A DNA stretch of 64,000 nucleotides from Oxyruncus cristatus (GCA_013399855.1 VXAY01004354.1:674916-738915), one strand, 5' to 3'. Counted from the first letter of the stretch, positions 1-12,574 are shown. The notes: generated by a model from the sequence alone, not told the origin. Numbers and translations are program-made.

Positions 1-1525
1 TCCTGACCCCTTGTGGACTACAACATTATTTTCTGATCCAGGCTCCCAGGTTTTTCAGTTTTAGCACTGTCTTCCGGAAAGTTGTTTGAAAAGGAAATTT
101 GTTTGGGGTTATGAACAGCCAGTATTGAATTTACACAGCGGTAGATGAAGAAAATGTTCCCTCCCTACAGTTATTTTGTACTCAGAGAATGCTTTCTTTT
201 AAACTGCCTGTGTAAGGATTACTGAACTCTTTCCACTGGGAAGAGCCAGTGCATCCTTATCAGAGCTTAGCCTTGGAAACAGAGACAAAATAAACAGGTT
301 GTTTAGTTCCATGGTAGGAGTCAGTCTGATGCAACTGTGAGACAAAGTTGCAAAACCAGGAAAATTAAGAGCAGAAAAACAAAGAAAGGATCCTCACATT
401 TTCTCAGATGTTCCAAACCTTCCAGCATGCACCTCTGGCAGGTATCGCAATATGAACAGTGAATATGAAGTACGAACATAAGATACTCTGATGAAATATG
501 TACATTGAAAGTGGCCCAGACCTGCACGTCTGGAAAAGCCAGACGTGAAGAGCATCTGAAATCCCGATAGCCAGTGGAAAATCCAGCATGTTGTCTCTTG
601 TAGGCCTCTGTAAGCTGTGCAGTACAAACAGCCTGCAGGGCATTTGATGTGTCCCTGAAATTGCCTGCCCTGTGCTGACGGTGCTCAGAGGCAGGGGCAG
701 GGAGCTGAACAGCCTCTGCAGCACACCCATCAGCAAACCTGCTCTCACATGCTGCCACTGCAAAAAACACCCCATGTTTTGGCTGCAACTGCTGCCTGCA
801 ACCACAGGGTAACAACCAGCCTGATAAGCAGCAGACTTCGTTTTAAAACAGCTGGTAAGCTCAGAAAAGCAACTTATCCTAGACAAAAATACCAGTAAAA
901 ATGAGGATAAACATTGCACTTGAAGTGAATATTGCCAGTTAATTATGCCTTGTGGAAATTTGTCAGAGTGATCTTCATTGTGTGCAAACCCTGCTTCATG
1001 CCCAGATCCTGAACAAAATCACTGGAGGTTGTTTAACATGAAAGGAAAACAAGCACAGAAGATCTCTTTTATTCACGTAGTGGTTCTGGAGTCTGACTGA
1101 GACTGGCCAAAGCACATGGGTATGTGCTAGTTTCTCAGGTGACCTAAAGACCTACTTCAACAGTTAATGCCATATTAAAAATGTTTTTAGACATTAGGTA
1201 TGACAGCCAAAACAAAGCCACCTTACTGATCACGTAGACAGTTGGAAACAAGCTGAGGAACAAACTGCTTACCTCCACTGGGCTTGATCTGCTGTTTCAG
1301 AGCCAGCATCTCTAATGTTCTACTGATCATGCTGAAAGAAAGTCAGTCTATGACCACAAGGGATCCTGGAGTTACTCAGCTTCTCCCATCTCCCGTCCCT
1401 TCCAGAGGCATCCTGCCATGGGTTTGTGGCTGCAGGCACTCGGGTGTGACAGGTCACGTGGCAGTACATTCGTTCAAGCAGTGTCTGCTTGCCAGCCTCT
1501 GTGAAGCACTTTCTCTTCTTTCTAG
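1..1525 (+). other. COMT: Last intron of COMT (3' part)
   Basis: The stretch ends in a pyrimidine-rich acceptor (tttctag at 1519-1525) directly before the last COMT coding exon. I looked for the preceding COMT exon, which should encode the metal-binding Asp region and the stretch before the last exon, and did not find it, so it lies left of the window. Frames of up to 171 codons on the - strand near 320-920 resemble no protein I know. No repeat is obvious. Confidence 0.75.
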
Positions 1526-1705
1526 GAGTGCAACTTGCTGAGGAAGGGCTCGGTTCTGCTGGCTGACAATGTCATTTTCCCAGGAGCTCCAGATTTCCTG
1601 ACCTATGTCCGCAAGAGCCCCCATTTCCAGTGCACTAACTACCCATCCCATCTGGAATACATGCAAGTGGAAGATGCTATGGAAAAGGCTGTGTTTTTGG
1701 GATAA
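1526..1705 (+). CDS. COMT: Catechol O-methyltransferase, last coding exon (C-terminal 59 residues)
   Basis: COMT transfers a methyl group from S-adenosylmethionine to a catechol hydroxyl (dopamine, noradrenaline, catechol oestrogens) in a Mg2+-dependent reaction; soluble and membrane-anchored forms share this C-terminal part. The exon starts after the acceptor AG at 1524-1525 with GAG TGC (Glu-Cys) and reads without a break to TAA at 1703-1705. Early in the exon, LLADNV carries the Asp-Asn pair that coordinates Mg2+ in the known COMT structures. Further on, LEYMQV contains the conserved Glu near the catechol hydroxyls. Phe follows Ile in VIFPGAPDF where the human protein has Cys. The protein stops right after VFLG, so it lacks the short Pro/Ser-rich tail that follows this Gly in mammals. 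Identity rests on near-collinear match to the mammalian C terminus and on ARVCF lying next door. Upstream exons are outside the window. Confidence 0.95.
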   Translation, partial: ECNLLRKGSVLLADNVIFPGAPDFLTYVRKSPHFQCTNYPSHLEYMQVEDAMEKAVFLG

Positions 1706-1845
1706 AGAGAGCCATTAATACTCAGCCTTTGTTTCAAATGATGTAAATGCAACTGCACAGGTTAACTTGTCCATGCTTTAATTTTTGGTGGTTTTTTTAA
1801 TTACTTTTATTTTGAAGCCTGTAATTAAAGCAAGTGTTAGTGGAG
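1706..1845 (+). other. COMT: COMT 3' UTR (minimal extent)
   Basis: This is the non-coding part of the last COMT exon. It contains T-rich stretches and ends just past an ATTAAA signal. The right boundary is inferred from the usual 10-25 nt between signal and cleavage. Longer forms using AATAAA further right (2335-2340 or 2395-2400) are possible. Confidence 0.55.
1824..1829 (+). terminator. Candidate poly(A) signal of COMT (ATTAAA)
   Basis: ATTAAA lies 119 nt after the COMT stop codon and is followed by a GT-rich stretch and then a T run (about 1835-1852), the usual arrangement around a cleavage site. It is the first canonical or near-canonical signal after the stop. Confidence 0.5.
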
Positions 1846-4800
1846 ATCTTTTTAACTAGGTGGAAACCAAGACTGGGAGTAAGCAGGGTAACTGCTCTGT
1901 GCCATTGTTCCACATAGTTCAGCACACCCAAGGTGATGCACATTGCATGCCTTGACCAAAACATCATCTAACAACAGTCTGTTATTTTGAGCTCAAACTT
2001 GAACCACCACACTTCGGGTTTAGGATAAGGTGGAGAAATACACTGCAACTTTTGAACACTTGTGTCCCCAAGCTGAACTCAGTACTGGTTATCAAGAGTG
2101 GAAAAAAGCAGGCATGGTGCAAAAAGAGACCATTTCAGGTGCCCTAATTTTGCTCAATTACTGTCATGGCACCTTAATGCAGTGAAGGCTGCTATTGTGA
2201 TATCACATACTTTTTTGCATATTTACTGCAAAAGTTTATAATGTCTATGTGAGAGAAAAGAGCACACACACTGAAAGATGAAAGACCCATGCAGTGATGA
2301 GAAAAACGAAACAGAACTTTGCAAAATACAAACAAATAAAATTAGTAACCTGCCCATGGAGATGTAGGGAACACTGAAGCAGTAAATGTATTAAAATAAA
2401 CACAGTAACAGATAACAAAAGGAGCAGACTCCTTCCAAAGCATTCAAAACTGTGTAATATTTGACCTTGAGAAAATGCTGTTTATCTGCTCATTATATTG
2501 TATATACATAGGATGTGATTTTCGGGGGCAGGCCAAGCTGCTTACTGTCAAGTGCTGTGTATGTTTAAGACACTGTACAAAAATCAAGCTGAGACAGAAT
2601 GGTTTTACCAGGTGGATCCTGCACACCGTGGTTCACACCCCGGTTCACCTCAGTGCTGTTAAACCTCGTCAGTCGTGTGGGTTGTCAGTGAGAAGATTCA
2701 AAGCCAAATCTGAAGTCTCCAACTCACCTGAACAATGCACCAATCCAGTGGCAGTTCCCAGCATATCCTGCTGGGATTATATAATAAAGCAACAGTTATA
2801 TTAATAAAAAATAAAAACCAATAGAGCAGGGACGTGGCTTCCATTGTCTCCCAGGAATTTTGCACTACACTTGGGAATTCCAGCCACAAAACAGTCACAG
2901 AGAGATCCAACAGTTGCCAATCAGAGTGAAAGTCAGGAATTACCATTCTCATGTTTCCCAGAAAGAATTCTTTCAGGCCTGTTGGGAGTTTCTTCATTTT
3001 ATAGCCCCCCTTCCTGCAGAGGTACCTTCCCTGGCCTGGGTGCTGCAGAAAATCCACCTCCAGGGCACCAGGAAGGGGAGGAGCAGAGGAGCAGCACACA
3101 GTATAAAGGGAAACAGAAAATCATCAAGCCCATTTACTGGCAGGCACAGGTTCCTGGAGCGCAGGGGAAATCTGGATGCATAGTTGACCAGAACATTTTT
3201 CTGTACACTAACGTCAAAACCCCAAAGAATCCTCTCGTTTCTGCACTTAAACCCCTTTGCACCCACTCTGACCCTCCTGTCGCTGCAGGGACATCACCCA
3301 GACCCATGAACAAACAACAAACCAGTCTCAGGAACACGCTGAAGGATGTGTAAGGCTAAACAGCTGGACTGTTCTGCACTTACAAGAGAGGATCAGAAAA
3401 ATACATTCCTACTGCTAATTAATGGCCAAAATTACTGTCCAAGAGACTGTCAAGAAGATTAGGGAAGATGGGAACCTGTAGAGTTAGCATGGATACTGCA
3501 AAAGATGCACCAGTGTCTGTGTAATATACGTGGCAAATGTAACAGCCACCTTTTAGTATAAAAAGGTATTTTAATTCATTAGAAAGGATCTCCCACATGG
3601 CAAACTGTAAAAACACAGTGTTTGTACTATCAGAATATTTACAGAATTCCATATGTAAGAAAAATTTTTCCACTTCACCACACTTTTGAAATGCTCTTAA
3701 TTATTGGAGGCAAGGGATGAAAAGAAAAAAGCCTGACTCAGTTTGCATGACTGACAATTAGAAAAAAGGCTTTTGGTCAGTTGAGCAAATATGATCTGGA
3801 GTCACTGACACATAAATGTGAAATCTCCCAGGGATAAGAAGGACTTTTCAAAACAAAGTCACGCTTTGAATTCTGGGAGAAGCAAAAGGCAGACAGTGGA
3901 TCTTCTAATTCAAATACATTCTAAAAAACTACTGAGTGTTACTACATCATCAGTGTACTACAGTTAGAAGAGACAACCTATCCTTGCCCAAGCCCGGTAT
4001 GGAATTGTGTATGGAAAAGTGTTTAAGGAGTGCCCACTGAAAGCTCCCAAGGGAAAGAACTCCCCTAAAACAACACACAGCTTTCAGCAAATTCTCCCAG
4101 CTCGTGTCACAAGTCCAAGGCAGCAACCTTTTTGCATCACAGCACCCACACAAGCAATCCTTCCACCAGAACTGACCCCTGAGCTACCCCCAGCACATGT
4201 TTGCACAGGAACTCCTGCCTCCTGCTGTGAGGAGGAGAAAAGCAGCCCAGTGGAGAATTCTGAGCCGAGTCAAACACTAAATGCAGGGAAGAGAACACAG
4301 AAAGCTCTACAAGAGCAGCAACAGAGCCCCAAGAGCCCAACTCTCCCAGCATGGTGACACCTTTTGGGCAGTGATGTGTCCTTGTATGGTTGCAGTGTCA
4401 GGACTCACAAGGTACCTCACAATAACACTGTGATTGCTGTGCACACTGAACGCAGCACAAGAGTTTTAGTCCTTGCCTTTGTCTCTACACCTCAGGTAGT
4501 GGCCACACTGCAAAACAACCTCCCATTTTAAAAGTCCCCTCTGTCAGCTCGTACCAGGAGATTCTGCCATTGCTGTGCTTCAGTTGCTCAGAGACCTTCC
4601 CAGTAAGACACTGGGGAGGAGACCCTTGGGGACGGATATTCCCCCCAGACACTGCTCAAACCTTGAACAGCTGTGGGCTGTGATATTTCTTGCCCATTGT
4701 TACCAGGTTAACCTTTCACCCTCAGGACTCGCTGCTTCTGTTTGCCCAACCTGTGAGAAGCTGGAAATGAAATCATTCTGACAGCTATAAAAGGTCAGTT

Positions 4801-6030
4801 GTACAAACAACATGTTTGTTTGGTCAGTACCTTACCTACAGCACCTGCTGTTCGTTGCCATATTAGTGCAGCCACGAAGCAAAGGTCCCATTCCTCGCTG
4901 CAGCGGAAGGCGATGGATGACACAAGGAGCAGGATGCTGAGCCCAGGAGCCCACACCTTACCACAGCACCTGGGGAACCACATCCTCCAGCTGCAGGCAC
5001 AGATCAGAGAGCATTTCACAGAACTCCCGGGAATGCACTTAAGACATCTGCAGTAAGGAGGGCATGGTAAGGAAGGCGAGCTGGAGATGACCCTCCCAGT
5101 GCTCTTTGCAAACACTCGCAAGCAAACGGAACCCTTTAGTGCTGTGAATGGTACAGGGAGGAATTCACTTATGGCAAACTCTGTTACTGGCCATGATTCA
5201 TCAGCCCTTCACTCAGAGAAAACCCAAAGACAACCTGTGCTGTCTGCAAGGCCTGGCAGAACATGTCAAGATTTACTGGCTTTGTCAAGCACTGGGTACA
5301 CACGGGGTGTTCAGGGGCATCAGTCTCCCTGTTGACCTCACCCACACAGGGCAGTCCTCAAGAGAATGAAGATCTGCTGCTGACTGGATGCTGCTTTAAA
5401 TACATGGGTGACTCTTCACTATCAGGATTTTTTTTCCATCCCACAGTAACAAATGAATTATTTGGCACATCCCCGAAATAACAATTTCTCATGTCAACCA
5501 AACCTCATACATTGCTACGATTTGTTATTCTTACACACTTATATTTATGAGAATACTTGCACACATTTCAGAAATGGGAAATCTTTGTAAAGGTTTATTT
5601 TATTAACAAGTTGGTAATTTTTATTACCAAGTTGGATTTTATTACCAAATTGGGAAAGGTTAATAACTTCCCAAATGGAAAAGCTATCAGCAAGTTAAGT
5701 TTGTGCTCACAAATGTGCTGGCCTTTGCACAGTGATGCAGATGTCTTTCCCACAGAAATATGCTTGTATATTAAAAAAAGGAAAAAAAAATCCCATGATC
5801 TACAGTCCAGGGCTGGGCTTCAACTCCAGCATCTGGCAGTGAGTCAAAAATTTTCAGCTTTATTCATTTGAAGGATATTTCAATTGCCCTCATTACCACT
5901 GACCTTTTGCCAACACAGAGCACTGACCTGAGCTAGGGCTGAATAATCCCCTGCCACAGAAAACTGCTGCTGCAAAGCCAAGGAATATTTGAGATACCTG
6001 ATGCAACAAAAAGATAACCAATGGCACATG
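1846..6030. other. Non-coding interval between the COMT and ARVCF 3' ends
   Basis: I see no exon of a known protein on either strand. Further + strand AATAAA hexamers occur at 2335-2340, 2395-2400 and around 2800-2815 and could serve longer COMT transcripts. The rest is unique-looking sequence with modest frames (up to 169 codons at 2844-3353) of no recognisable family. A small AT-rich triplicate lies near 5600-5656. Confidence 0.5.
5598..5656. repeat. Three tandem copies of an 18-21 bp AT-rich unit with a hairpin
   Basis: Three consecutive units begin TTTTATTA (5598-5618, 5619-5636, 5637-5656) and share the core ATTACCAAGTTGG with small changes. The end of the first copy and the start of the second form a perfect inverted repeat, TTGGTAAT-TTTT-ATTACCAA (5611-5630). 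No function is evident. Confidence 0.75.
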
Positions 6031-6048
6031 TATTCTTTCCAGGCATGG

Positions 6049-6054
6049 TTTATT
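6049..6054 (-). terminator. Distal candidate poly(A) signal for ARVCF (AATAAA on - strand)
   Basis: The + strand reads TTTATT, so the - strand has AATAAA. If used, the ARVCF 3' UTR would be about 6.5 kb and end near 6030. Avian 3' UTRs can be this long, but sequence alone does not decide. Confidence 0.3.
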
Positions 6055-7860
6055 GAAAACACACCAAATTGTTATCCTACACACCTGGTTTCTAACAAGC
6101 ATTCTACTTGTCTGCATTATGGAAAGATCCTATAATATTAATACATTCTGTCACGGTAACATTTGTTCTATGAAAAGCATAATCCACCTTTTTTTTCCTC
6201 TTCATACTTGTAAGATCAAACCATTCTAAGTGTTTCAGTTTATAGTACAGTGTAAATACAATGCAAAATCCCACCAGTCTAAACTACAGAGAGAATGTTG
6301 AGCAGTATTACAGAAAACACATTGTTGATTTTTTTTTTAATTCTCCTACCATGAAAATTTTAAGGCACATGATAGTTACAAACACATTAGCTACTAATTA
6401 CCAGTAAGCTTCTTAGCCTAGTTATTTTTTCTGAACAGTAAGAACCAGATTGGCAGGCCTTGTAGTATCTGCACTATCTTCCTCCCCACCTTGGACTTCA
6501 GATCATCCTACCCTGATGTCAAACGTAAGACAGAAAACAAAGGTTCATAACACCTTCCCCTTAAATGCACTAAATTAGTTACTGTACCAGTAACTCAGAG
6601 AATTTCTCTGTCAAAGATAAGGAAACACCAGATTTTAGGGGCAGCCAAACAAATTTTGCAGGAAACTGCAACTATATAATCACCTTCCAAAGCTGTGAGG
6701 GCACAGCTCCAGCCAACAGCCCAGCCCGTGCTGGGGGCACTGGCACAGCCACAGCAGAAGGGGCTGCGACCACTCCGGTGTGCCCAGGGGCTTCTGAAGC
6801 TTGGCTTGCTCGGGGGGTTGACACGTGCCTCTCACAGGGAGCTGCGCCTATGCTCAACTGTAAGGCAGGTGGCAGAAGGGAACTCGCCACCCTCAGGCTC
6901 ATGGAGCTGCTCCAGGAGTGCAAACTGCCCTTCCCAGCACGAGCCTTTCACACTGGAAAGCATTCCTGGAAACTGCTCCCCACAGCAGGCATGAACTTAG
7001 GAACCTGCTGCAGCAAACACACCACCCTGCTTTCTTCATGTGTCCCTGACAGCAAGTCACTCCCTAGTCAGTCCCTTTTGGCACATCTTGGCAACAGGGG
7101 CAGGGTTTGCTTTCCTAATGCAGGTGCCTTCAGAACGGGCAGGTCTGAGTGCACCAGAGCAGGGCTGGGGTAGGCGGGTGGTGTGCCCAGGAGACACTGA
7201 GGGCTGGCACCTGTGGCTGCCCAAGCTGTTCTCTGGGGAGCATTGCAAGCTGACAACACATCTTGAGCTGCACTTACAGCTAATAAATATGCTACTTACT
7301 GCCAAGACAGAAACAAACTGTCCTACAGCCTTGGCTTTCCGCCCTCCTCCTCGGATTCTGCAGACAGACGGACTGACCTGGGAAGCACAACTGCTCGCAC
7401 ACCCAACACCCAAAGTGGGTGCTTCTCCAGGGGAGTCCACCCACAGTTTTGGTTTTTCAAACCTTCACAGCTTAATGAAGGTGCTTGTTCTGCAGCAATC
7501 ACGTGCCATCAGAAGTCTCCCTCTCCCTGTGTTATCTCGGCCCTGACTGGGCCACCCAATTTCCTCTTCCTCTTTAGCAGGAGCCTTTCAACACCATCAC
7601 TTCCTTCCACAACCATCCCTCCCACTAGCATTTCCACAGGTAGAAATCTCTTCTACCCCAGCCCTTTGCAGGCAGATTCCCTCCAGTTTTCACAGTGAAG
7701 CCAACAGGAAAAGAGGAGGTCACATCCGTGAGCCCTAAAAAGCACTGCCTGCCTTTTAGCACGAGACTCTAGACCCTACTGCAGCTTTAACCACACACAT
7801 TGCCACTTTCCCTTCCTTACATACAGTCCCTGCTGCCAAAATACAACAATTACGGCTTCA

Positions 7861-7877
7861 TCCACCCACCCACCCAC
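7861..7877. repeat. Short CCCA simple repeat
   Basis: A run of CCCA/CACC units appears in the + strand (tccacccacccacccac). It is too short to be more than a simple-sequence tract. Confidence 0.6.
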
Positions 7878-8729
7878 ATCCCAGACCCACGTTGACAGCC
7901 AGTCACACTTGTGCCAACAAGGAGAGAGGGGAGGGCAGGGGTGGACACACAGCCCACCAGTGAGCTTCTGGCCACAGACAAAAAGGGCGTGAAATCACCA
8001 CAGCTGGTTCGAGGTACCCTGCTTCAGACCTCAGCTGGTGGGCTGGTAATACACGGCGGTCCCACGTGCAACTCACCCCCCCGTCTGTTTTCTTTCCTCA
8101 ATATCCAAACAAGTTTGTTCAGAACAAAAAACCCCACAGTAATGTTGAGGATGGGTTATTGCTACATACTTGGGAATTAGCTGTCACTGTAAGGCATGGG
8201 AAGGGGAGGGGTTAGACGTGTGATTCCCGGGGAAGCCCTGGCCCATTCACTTGGTATCCGACTTCCTGACATGCCATCCTTGGCTTCTCTGCAGCCACAA
8301 ACCTTGTTGTCAGCTCACAACTCTGCTGGCTGCCATTGCACTTACCCCAGGACCAGTCTGCTACAATGACCTGGGCAGCCAGGGCCATCTAACCTGACAG
8401 GGAGGGTTCTTACCTCAGGGTGCAGTGTAAATACAAAAAAGGCTTTTGGGGGGAGTGGGATGGGGTCTCACTTTGCTTCTCAAATACTCCTTAGTGCTTT
8501 TAGCCCACTAATGGCAGAGACTGAAGTAGATCCAATCCAGATTTCGAGTGTCCCTGCAGTGTGCCACTAAGGGCCATGGGATATCTGGGGTAGGAGGTCA
8601 TGACCATAACTGGCCCCAGTCACTTTACTTCCCCCTTCCTGTGGTTTTCTCTGTTAACCTCTGGCTTTGAAATATCTGTACATAACTAAACCACAAGTCT
8701 TAGCAGAGACTCCTTTCAACAGTCAGGTC

Positions 8730-8735
8730 TTTATT
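8730..8735 (-). terminator. Candidate poly(A) signal for ARVCF (AATAAA on - strand)
   Basis: The + strand reads TTTATT in a locally AT-rich setting. It would give a 3' UTR of about 3.8 kb from the ARVCF stop. It competes with the signals near 6050, 9410 and 12056. Confidence 0.3.
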
Positions 8736-9379
8736 TTAAGTGAACTTTTGCTCAGACTCCTTTGGTAAATATATGAAGTAGATCAGGGACAGACTGACAG
8801 CATGGCCCTTCCCTTAGACTGTTCTGATCAGCTACAAAGCAGGTTCCATTGCTAATTACTGAACGTTTTTAAAAAAATCCTTTCATATACAAAAAGAATA
8901 CACCAAGTACATAACCAAAAGTGATATAAAACTCCTCTGTGTAGCTTGGTTAAAAGGGTCTCCGCGTATTGGCAGAACAAGTATGAAAAGAGCACCATTG
9001 ATAGAATAGGGAGTCAGACGATGGATCTGGTCTCACTGCCACACCTCATGTCTGCACAGAGACACTGCCCGGCACAGGCAGGCACCGCCTTGGCTCCCCT
9101 CAGCCGCTGAGCCCCTCTGGCCCAACAGGACTCTCATGCAGGTGAAAATACACACTTGGCTCTCTTGATTTGCTCCAAGCAACTTCACCTTCCCAGCATC
9201 CAGAAGCGACCACTGCAACGCACGTGGAAGATGAGGGTCAAAAAGGGAGGGTGCGAAGGAGCACACGTATCATCCGAGTCACTGAGCTTCTGGCATCAGT
9301 CTTTTTCCCTGAATCAACAAATGCTTCCCTCTCCTGCAAACTACTTTACATGGTTTTGTTAACCTATCCTCTGCACAAC

Positions 9380-9424
9380 AATATATATATATATAGATAT
9401 ATAGACTTTTTTATTTATATATAT
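9380..9424. repeat. AT dinucleotide-rich low-complexity tract
   Basis: The + strand shows (AT)n interrupted by GAT and then T-rich sequence (atatatatatatatagatatat, then ttttttatttatatatat). The - strand AATAAA at 9415-9410 lies inside it and is likely a by-product of the repeat. Confidence 0.8.
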
Positions 9425-10779
9425 GTATTCATGTCAAATTCTTAATATACTCAAGAAGATACAAAGCTCTTGGTACTTGCTTTTTTTTTTTAAAGTTTTT
9501 AAATCTTTTTTTACAAAAAAATGTAGATGTTTACTGTTACAGTAATATTTTGGGGGAGGTGAGGTTGTTGGATATTTCCCCTTTTTGATTACAAAAGAAA
9601 CGGCAGGCACTGAAAACCGCAAATGATGTTTGCTGGACTCAAAAATGTGCTTTCCAGTCACACCGTTTTTAGGAGCTCGTTTAAAACTAAATGTGGCAAT
9701 CAAAGAACAGTGGCAACCAAGTAAATTCAGCAGAAGTCCTCTCACGCTACTCGTGAGACATTTGCTTGCTGTTCTCATCTGCTGCCCTCCCTTGACCAAC
9801 GCCTGGAGAAAATCAGGGATCTGAAGCCATTTAGTTGGTGGCATTTCCAGACCCCACAAAGGCAGAGCTCATTCCTGCAGGTGAACATTCCCCTGCCCAG
9901 AGCAGGCCTCGGCAGCCAGGAGGAGAGCTGCTGCACACAGGGGCATTTCAGGCCAAATCAAATATGCAACCTCAAAATAAAAGCAAAGGAACACAGAAAT
10001 CATGCTGATGATTTAAAAAATGCCAAACCACTTCCCTTTGTGGCATTTTTCATCAGGATCTATAGCCCAAAGCAAACATGGATCCAACAGTGAAAAATTT
10101 ACCATCAAATGTAAGTGACAGACCCATCTAAAATTTAGAGCGTTTTCAAAATAAGACATCCTACAAAAAAGCTCCTGTTTTCTTCCAACGTCGTAACAGC
10201 TATGGCAAAAGTAGTTGTTAATCATCATCAATGCAACAGTGGTACAGTGAACACGTAAGAGCTCCTTATTGCAATCTTTGAGAATATGAAAATAAAAAGC
10301 CAGCCAACTCCATTTCTCAGCACGGATTTCTGAACCAGGGACACTGAAACCTTCCATAAACTGCTTTCCAATATGTGGAAATAGAAACAGAGACATTACA
10401 GAATTCAAAAGGCAGAAGTACTGTACACCAGATTATAATGACAATATAGCACTGTGATTGATATAGCTCACTCTAAAAGCAGATTATACAGCTTGCATCA
10501 ATTCTGTCATCCACTCTCCAGTTCACGTGACTAGTGTTTAATAGTTTTTGTTCTGCATTTTCTCCCTTCACTGAAATCCAATAAACCCACTCAACATTCC
10601 TGCACTTTCTGTGGGAATAATAAAGAAAACCTGAACATTTTTCAAAAAGCCTTCAGAAGTGTTAAGAGTCGCAGTTCAAAAGAAATCCCCCAAACAAAAA
10701 AACCCAAACCAAGGAGCCCCAAGCCAGAAAAGCGCTCTCATCCTCACGGCTCCCCTGTGGTATCATCTCCAGTGTCCCG

Positions 10780-10890
10780 GGTTCCTCTCTCGCTGTGTCG
10801 CCTTCGCCGCCGCTCGACCGTCCCTGCCCACGCGTGGCCCGTCCCCACGCCAGAGTCCCCCGAGGGCGCAGCCAGCTACACGGAAACTTG
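10780..10890. other. Small CpG-rich patch downstream of the ARVCF stop
   Basis: Around 10795-10870 the sequence holds many CpG dinucleotides (for example cgccttcgccgccgctcgacc), in clear contrast to the AT-rich flanks. A C/G-rich stretch follows to about 11060. Open frames cross it on both strands but none resembles a known protein. It could be a small CpG island, a GC-biased gene-conversion patch or a conserved UTR segment. Confidence 0.4.
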
Positions 10891-12055
10891 GATTCTCTGT
10901 TCTTGCCTTCTTCTTGCAGGAGCGGGAGGGAGGAGGGGGAGGTGGTGGCTGTTTTGGGGGGATGTACCGAGTTAAGGAGCTGACTGTGGCTGTAAGGCAG
11001 GGCGCTCCGGCTGCTCCGGGGCCGTGGCAGGGGGCTCTCCCACACCCCCCTGGAACCTGCAGAACCTGCAGCCTGTCAGTGAAGCAGCGCCCTCCGAATC
11101 TGAATGGCAGTGGTGACTGATGAGATCCTCTGTGTCGAGTCAATGTTTGTTTCTCCCCCTCAATTAAAAAAAACGTGGTTGGACTTTAGCCCTGCAAAAT
11201 AAAGTCAAAACTGGTTAATACCAGTCAGTAACACGGCCCTGGTGATCTCCATCACCTGGTGACAGGACAGTGACTGGAGCTGCCAACCTACCCCAGCACA
11301 GGGGCTCCTTGGAGGGTTTGTCTGGGGGAAATGAGCACAGGCTGTTTTTCAGAGCCGGGACCCCGTGTAAAGCTCCGTGCTCAGAGAGTGCAGGAGGGAA
11401 GCAGGCAGCACACCCTGACCCGAGCCCTCAGCCCCAGCCCACACAGCCCACGGTGCAGCACTGCCCAGCCACGGGGAGCCAACAGTGCAGGTCTGCTCTG
11501 GCTATGGACCAGCACCTCCCCCTGCTGCAAACCTGCTCTGGGCAGGTGCTTCCAACCCGGAACAGAAACGATCACAAACACTCGGCATTTATACGGGACT
11601 GAAAAGGAGTGGGGAGAAAACTTCCAACACCACCACCCAAAAACATCCAGGAGTTTTCTCTCCCACTAATGCAAGGGATTTCCATGTAGAATTACGGATG
11701 ATGGTTCATTATTTGGGATTTGGGCCTTTAAAGGTCTGTTGTCCACTCTGATGGAAAAGTTGCTCAGTGCCTTCATGACAGTCAGTAAAATTTTCCTTTG
11801 GTCATAGCCAGGGGCACAACACCTGCTGTTCCAAACATAGCATCCTCTGACGGAGCGCCAGGAAGTATCACCAGGGTAACTCTAGCAAGGCAGCAGGAGA
11901 CAGATTAGCAGTGGCAGGAGCGAAGAAAGGCCAGTGACATTACCAAGGAACTTGGCACGTGGCAGAGGCAGACAACCAGAAAGCGACACAAAGGCACCTT
12001 TCTTTAGTGACAGGAAAAAAAAAAGAAATTGAGAAGTGGGAGCTGTGGGTCACTG

Positions 12056-12061
12056 TTTATT
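12056..12061 (-). terminator. Proximal candidate poly(A) signal of ARVCF (AATAAA on - strand)
   Basis: The + strand TTTATT reads AATAAA on the coding strand, 514 nt after the ARVCF stop. On the - strand it is followed within 25-50 nt by a T-rich run (the A run at 12015-12026 on +), which fits a downstream element. It would give the shortest 3' UTR. Confidence 0.4.
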
Positions 12062-12574
12062 GTGTAACCAAAATTATCTCTCCTTGCAGAGTAACTTGTG
12101 TACAGTCAGCAGCTTTCCCGCAGGTGGGCAGGGCTGTGGAATCCATGGGAACCTCAGGGGACATCCAGAAATAGTCAAGGATATGCTTTTCCTTAAGTCT
12201 CAGACTAATCCTTATAATGAGCATAGGGGAGGAAAAATGGTTGGAAACAGGAACACACTACTCAAATTCATTCCATGGCCTAACAGCAGAGATATTTCAC
12301 ATTTCAGCTGACAACCAATCATTCACAATATTAATTTTCTGCCTGCTTATTTGACAGGTTATTTTTTAATCAAAGAGCGGTGTTTGATTCCATTTCATTA
12401 AAGATACACTGAATAATGTAAACACCACTTTTTTTTCCAAATGCATTTTCATTTATCTGAAAGCACCCAGTTAGCACTTAGACTTGAAGAGATTCCACAG
12501 TGGTACAGATCATGCACGAGAGAAGTTAATCACTAGCCCCAATTACCATTAAAAGGACCTACCATGCATGCAAA

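Larger units (their letters stand above)
6031..12574 (-). other. ARVCF: Candidate ARVCF 3' UTR region, true end unresolved
   Basis: The region lies directly after the ARVCF stop codon and contains no recognisable coding exon on either strand. Minus-strand AATAAA hexamers occur at 12061-12056, 9415-9410, 8735-8730 and 6054-6049. Stretches near 8700-8900 and 9360-9540 are A/T-rich as 3' UTRs often are, but a GC-rich, CpG-containing segment sits at about 10780-10890. Some of this interval may be intergenic. Confidence 0.4.

Noticed and set aside
404..919. Open frames of 171 and 164 codons on - opposite the COMT intron
   Set aside because: Cys/Ser-rich translations without domain signals; two overlapping frames of similar length suggest chance.
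10659..11143. Frames of 126-153 codons on both strands over the CpG-rich patch
   Set aside because: Open in several frames on both strands at once, the mark of base composition and not of coding. Kept only as a finding about the CpG patch.
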